Shown piece after piece: positions 19,959 through 21,058 of a DNA stretch of 21,058 nucleotides. The stretch is from a bacterium. Lineage in GTDB: Bacteria; SZUA-182; SZUA-191; JAJRXT01. The notes under the pieces were generated by a model that worked only from the letters and a program-made list of their open reading frames with translations, made no database searches and was not told the DNA's origin. Position numbers and translations under genes: made by a program. The DNA is taken from assembly GCA_024277605.1 (NCBI GenBank), contig JAJRUU010000133.1:1-21058 (forward strand). Direction: 5' to 3'. Each line of letters opens with the position of its first letter. The stretch's first letter is position 1.

Positions 19959-20885
19959 ATGCCGATTTTGCTGCAAAAAACCCAACTGGCGGCTAAGCTC
20001 GAAGCGCTGGAGGGTACGGCGGAGAATCCAGATGCAGGGGACGCTTTATTGGTGGTAAACCCCGTTTTTGCCCCGCAAGTGGAGATGTATGAACGTAAAC
20101 TTGTCGGCTCGGATTTATCGAGTTATAAATCATTATCAGGCCGGAGGTCGGCCAGGCTTGGCTTCGAGGTGGAGCTTAAAGGCTCAGGCAGTCCGGGGGT
20201 AGCCCCCGAGTGGGGTGTGCTCATGCGGGCCTGCGGTTTTGATGAGGATATTGTGCCACAAACCAGCGTTACCTATACTCCGGCTTCCAGCGGTATTCCG
20301 TCGGTAACCCTGGCGTTATATATGGATGGTATGTTGAGCAAATTATGGGGAGCCAGGGGAACAGTCAGCTTGAACCTATCTGCCGGTCAACCGGGTAGAC
20401 TGGGGTTTAGCTTTACCGGGGCTGATTTTGAAATGAGCGATGCGGCTATGCTGACTGGGGTTGCTTATGATAGTACCGAGCCGGAGGTTTTCCTGTCGGC
20501 CAATTTTTCGGTTGACAGTTACTCGGCGCTAATCGAGAAACTGGATCTGGATATAGCCAATACCTTACAGCTGCGCTCGGATGTGAACAAAGAAAGCGGC
20601 TATAGCAGTACCCTCTTAACCGGCAGGCGTCCTGCGGGTTCGCTGGATCCCGAACTGACATTAGTGGCTGACTACGATTGGTATAGCAAATGGTTAAATG
20701 GATCAGAAGGTGCGCTTAGTACCACATTGGGAGCAACGGCTGGTAATATAGTCAGCCTTAGCGCACCGAAGTGCCGCTATACCAAGCTGGGACTGGCTGA
20801 GCGGGGTAGAGCACGTACCCTGGGCGCTGACTTCGAGCTAAACCGCAATAACGGCGATGATGACTTAAAGATTGAGCTGACCTAG
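19959..20885 (+). CDS. Phage tail tube protein
   Basis: 308 residues behind a strong SD (GAGGAGG). Beta-rich sequence with repeated tail-tube-like modules: an N-terminal start LLQKTQLAAKLEALEGTAEN, then LVGSDLSSYKSLSGRRSARL, WGVLMRACGFDED, TYTPASSGIPSVTLALYMDG and GARGTVSLNLSAGQPGRLGF. This pattern (adapter to FE-x-x-x-KGSG, then L-R-A-C-GF, then a YTP strand and GA-RG) is typical of tail tube proteins of siphophages. It would polymerise into the tail channel for DNA passage. It contains an in-frame hairpin (20194-20208). No tape measure or chaperone gene follows within the window. Confidence 0.85.
   Translation: MPILLQKTQLAAKLEALEGTAENPDAGDALLVVNPVFAPQVEMYERKLVGSDLSSYKSLSGRRSARLGFEVELKGSGSPGVAPEWGVLMRACGFDEDIVPQTSVTYTPASSGIPSVTLALYMDGMLSKLWGARGTVSLNLSAGQPGRLGFSFTGADFEMSDAAMLTGVAYDSTEPEVFLSANFSVDSYSALIEKLDLDIANTLQLRSDVNKESGYSSTLLTGRRPAGSLDPELTLVADYDWYSKWLNGSEGALSTTLGATAGNIVSLSAPKCRYTKLGLAERGRARTLGADFELNRNNGDDDLKIELT
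20194..20208. repeat. Perfect GC hairpin inside the tail tube gene
   Basis: CGGGGG-TAG-CCCCCG, 6-bp arms and a 3-nt loop, encoding SPGVAPE. The TAG is out of frame and has no effect on translation. Confidence 0.7.
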
Positions 20886-20933
20886 GGGGATGCGCACATG
20901 ACATTGATATAACAGGTCTTGCGGGATTAGACT

Positions 20934-20961
20934 TTGATTTCAGTGGTAAAATATATATAAT
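20934..20961 (+). promoter_or_regulatory. Possible promoter at the window end
   Basis: TTGATT (20934-20939), a 16-nt spacer and TATAAT (20956-20961). The region 20886-21058 is AT-rich and has no gene I can support, so this could serve a gene beyond the window. Confidence 0.35.
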
Positions 20962-21058
20962 GGTAGGTGGTATTTTAACCTGACCTATTCATATATTTAG
21001 GCTAGGAGTTTGTCGGACTTTGGAGCATACGTATGGTAAAATGGTGTAGTGAATAACA

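Noticed and set aside
20891..20978. Open frame reading DIDITGLAGLDFDFSG after the tail tube gene
   Set aside because: It looks faintly protein-like but has no start codon or SD and stops after about 29 codons. It could be a remnant, but I cannot support it.

Overview
The window looks like a chromosomal segment of an uncultured Gram-negative bacterium that carries part of a tailed-phage structural module. The Gram-negative call rests on apolipoprotein N-acyltransferase, a likely lipoprotein, a lytic transglycosylase and a periplasmic multiheme cytochrome. ScpA, an RF2 gene with the programmed frameshift, and frequent GTG/TTG starts fit several candidate phyla. Omnitrophota or a relative is my guess, held with low confidence because there is no rRNA or other phylogenetic marker here.

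Layout. 1-713 has no convincing gene. 714-1483 holds a small XRE-type regulator and a convergent CinA-C/PncC amidase that share a bidirectional terminator. 1715-2359 is a lytic transglycosylase. 2845-5769 is a run of three tandem radical SAM proteins. All three keep a CxxxCxxC motif and a matching C-terminal five-cysteine pattern, so they look like paralogues; their product is unknown. 5935-12531 is a probable operon behind a good sigma70-like promoter: scpA, a CDP-alcohol phosphatidyltransferase, a tetraheme cytochrome, lnt, prfB (with a CTT TGA C +1 frameshift) and a large TPR lipoprotein. Several of these genes overlap or nearly touch.

12532-13223 is a junction with small membrane-peptide ORFs, a hairpin repeat and a palindrome. 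13224-20885 is a phage head/connector/tail-tube module: small basic protein, large terminase, portal, a prohead protease-scaffold-capsid fusion, a Cys-containing small protein, a head-tail adaptor and a tail tube protein. It shows three lesions or recoding sites: a probable -1 frameshift at the terminase N terminus, an in-frame TAG in the portal and an in-frame TAA in the adaptor. Host genes end with all three stop codons, so I favour a decaying prophage over a changed genetic code. No integrase, tape measure or lysis gene is visible.

The most unusual signal is at small scale. The window is full of perfect or near-perfect hairpins with very short loops. One family (TAACCCGA-n-TCGGGT, then roughly TTATTA) sits at or just after stop codons. 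A second group buries the Shine-Dalgarno sequence in a hairpin that ends right at the start codon of five genes. Others lie inside coding sequence (lnt, portal, capsid, tail tube).
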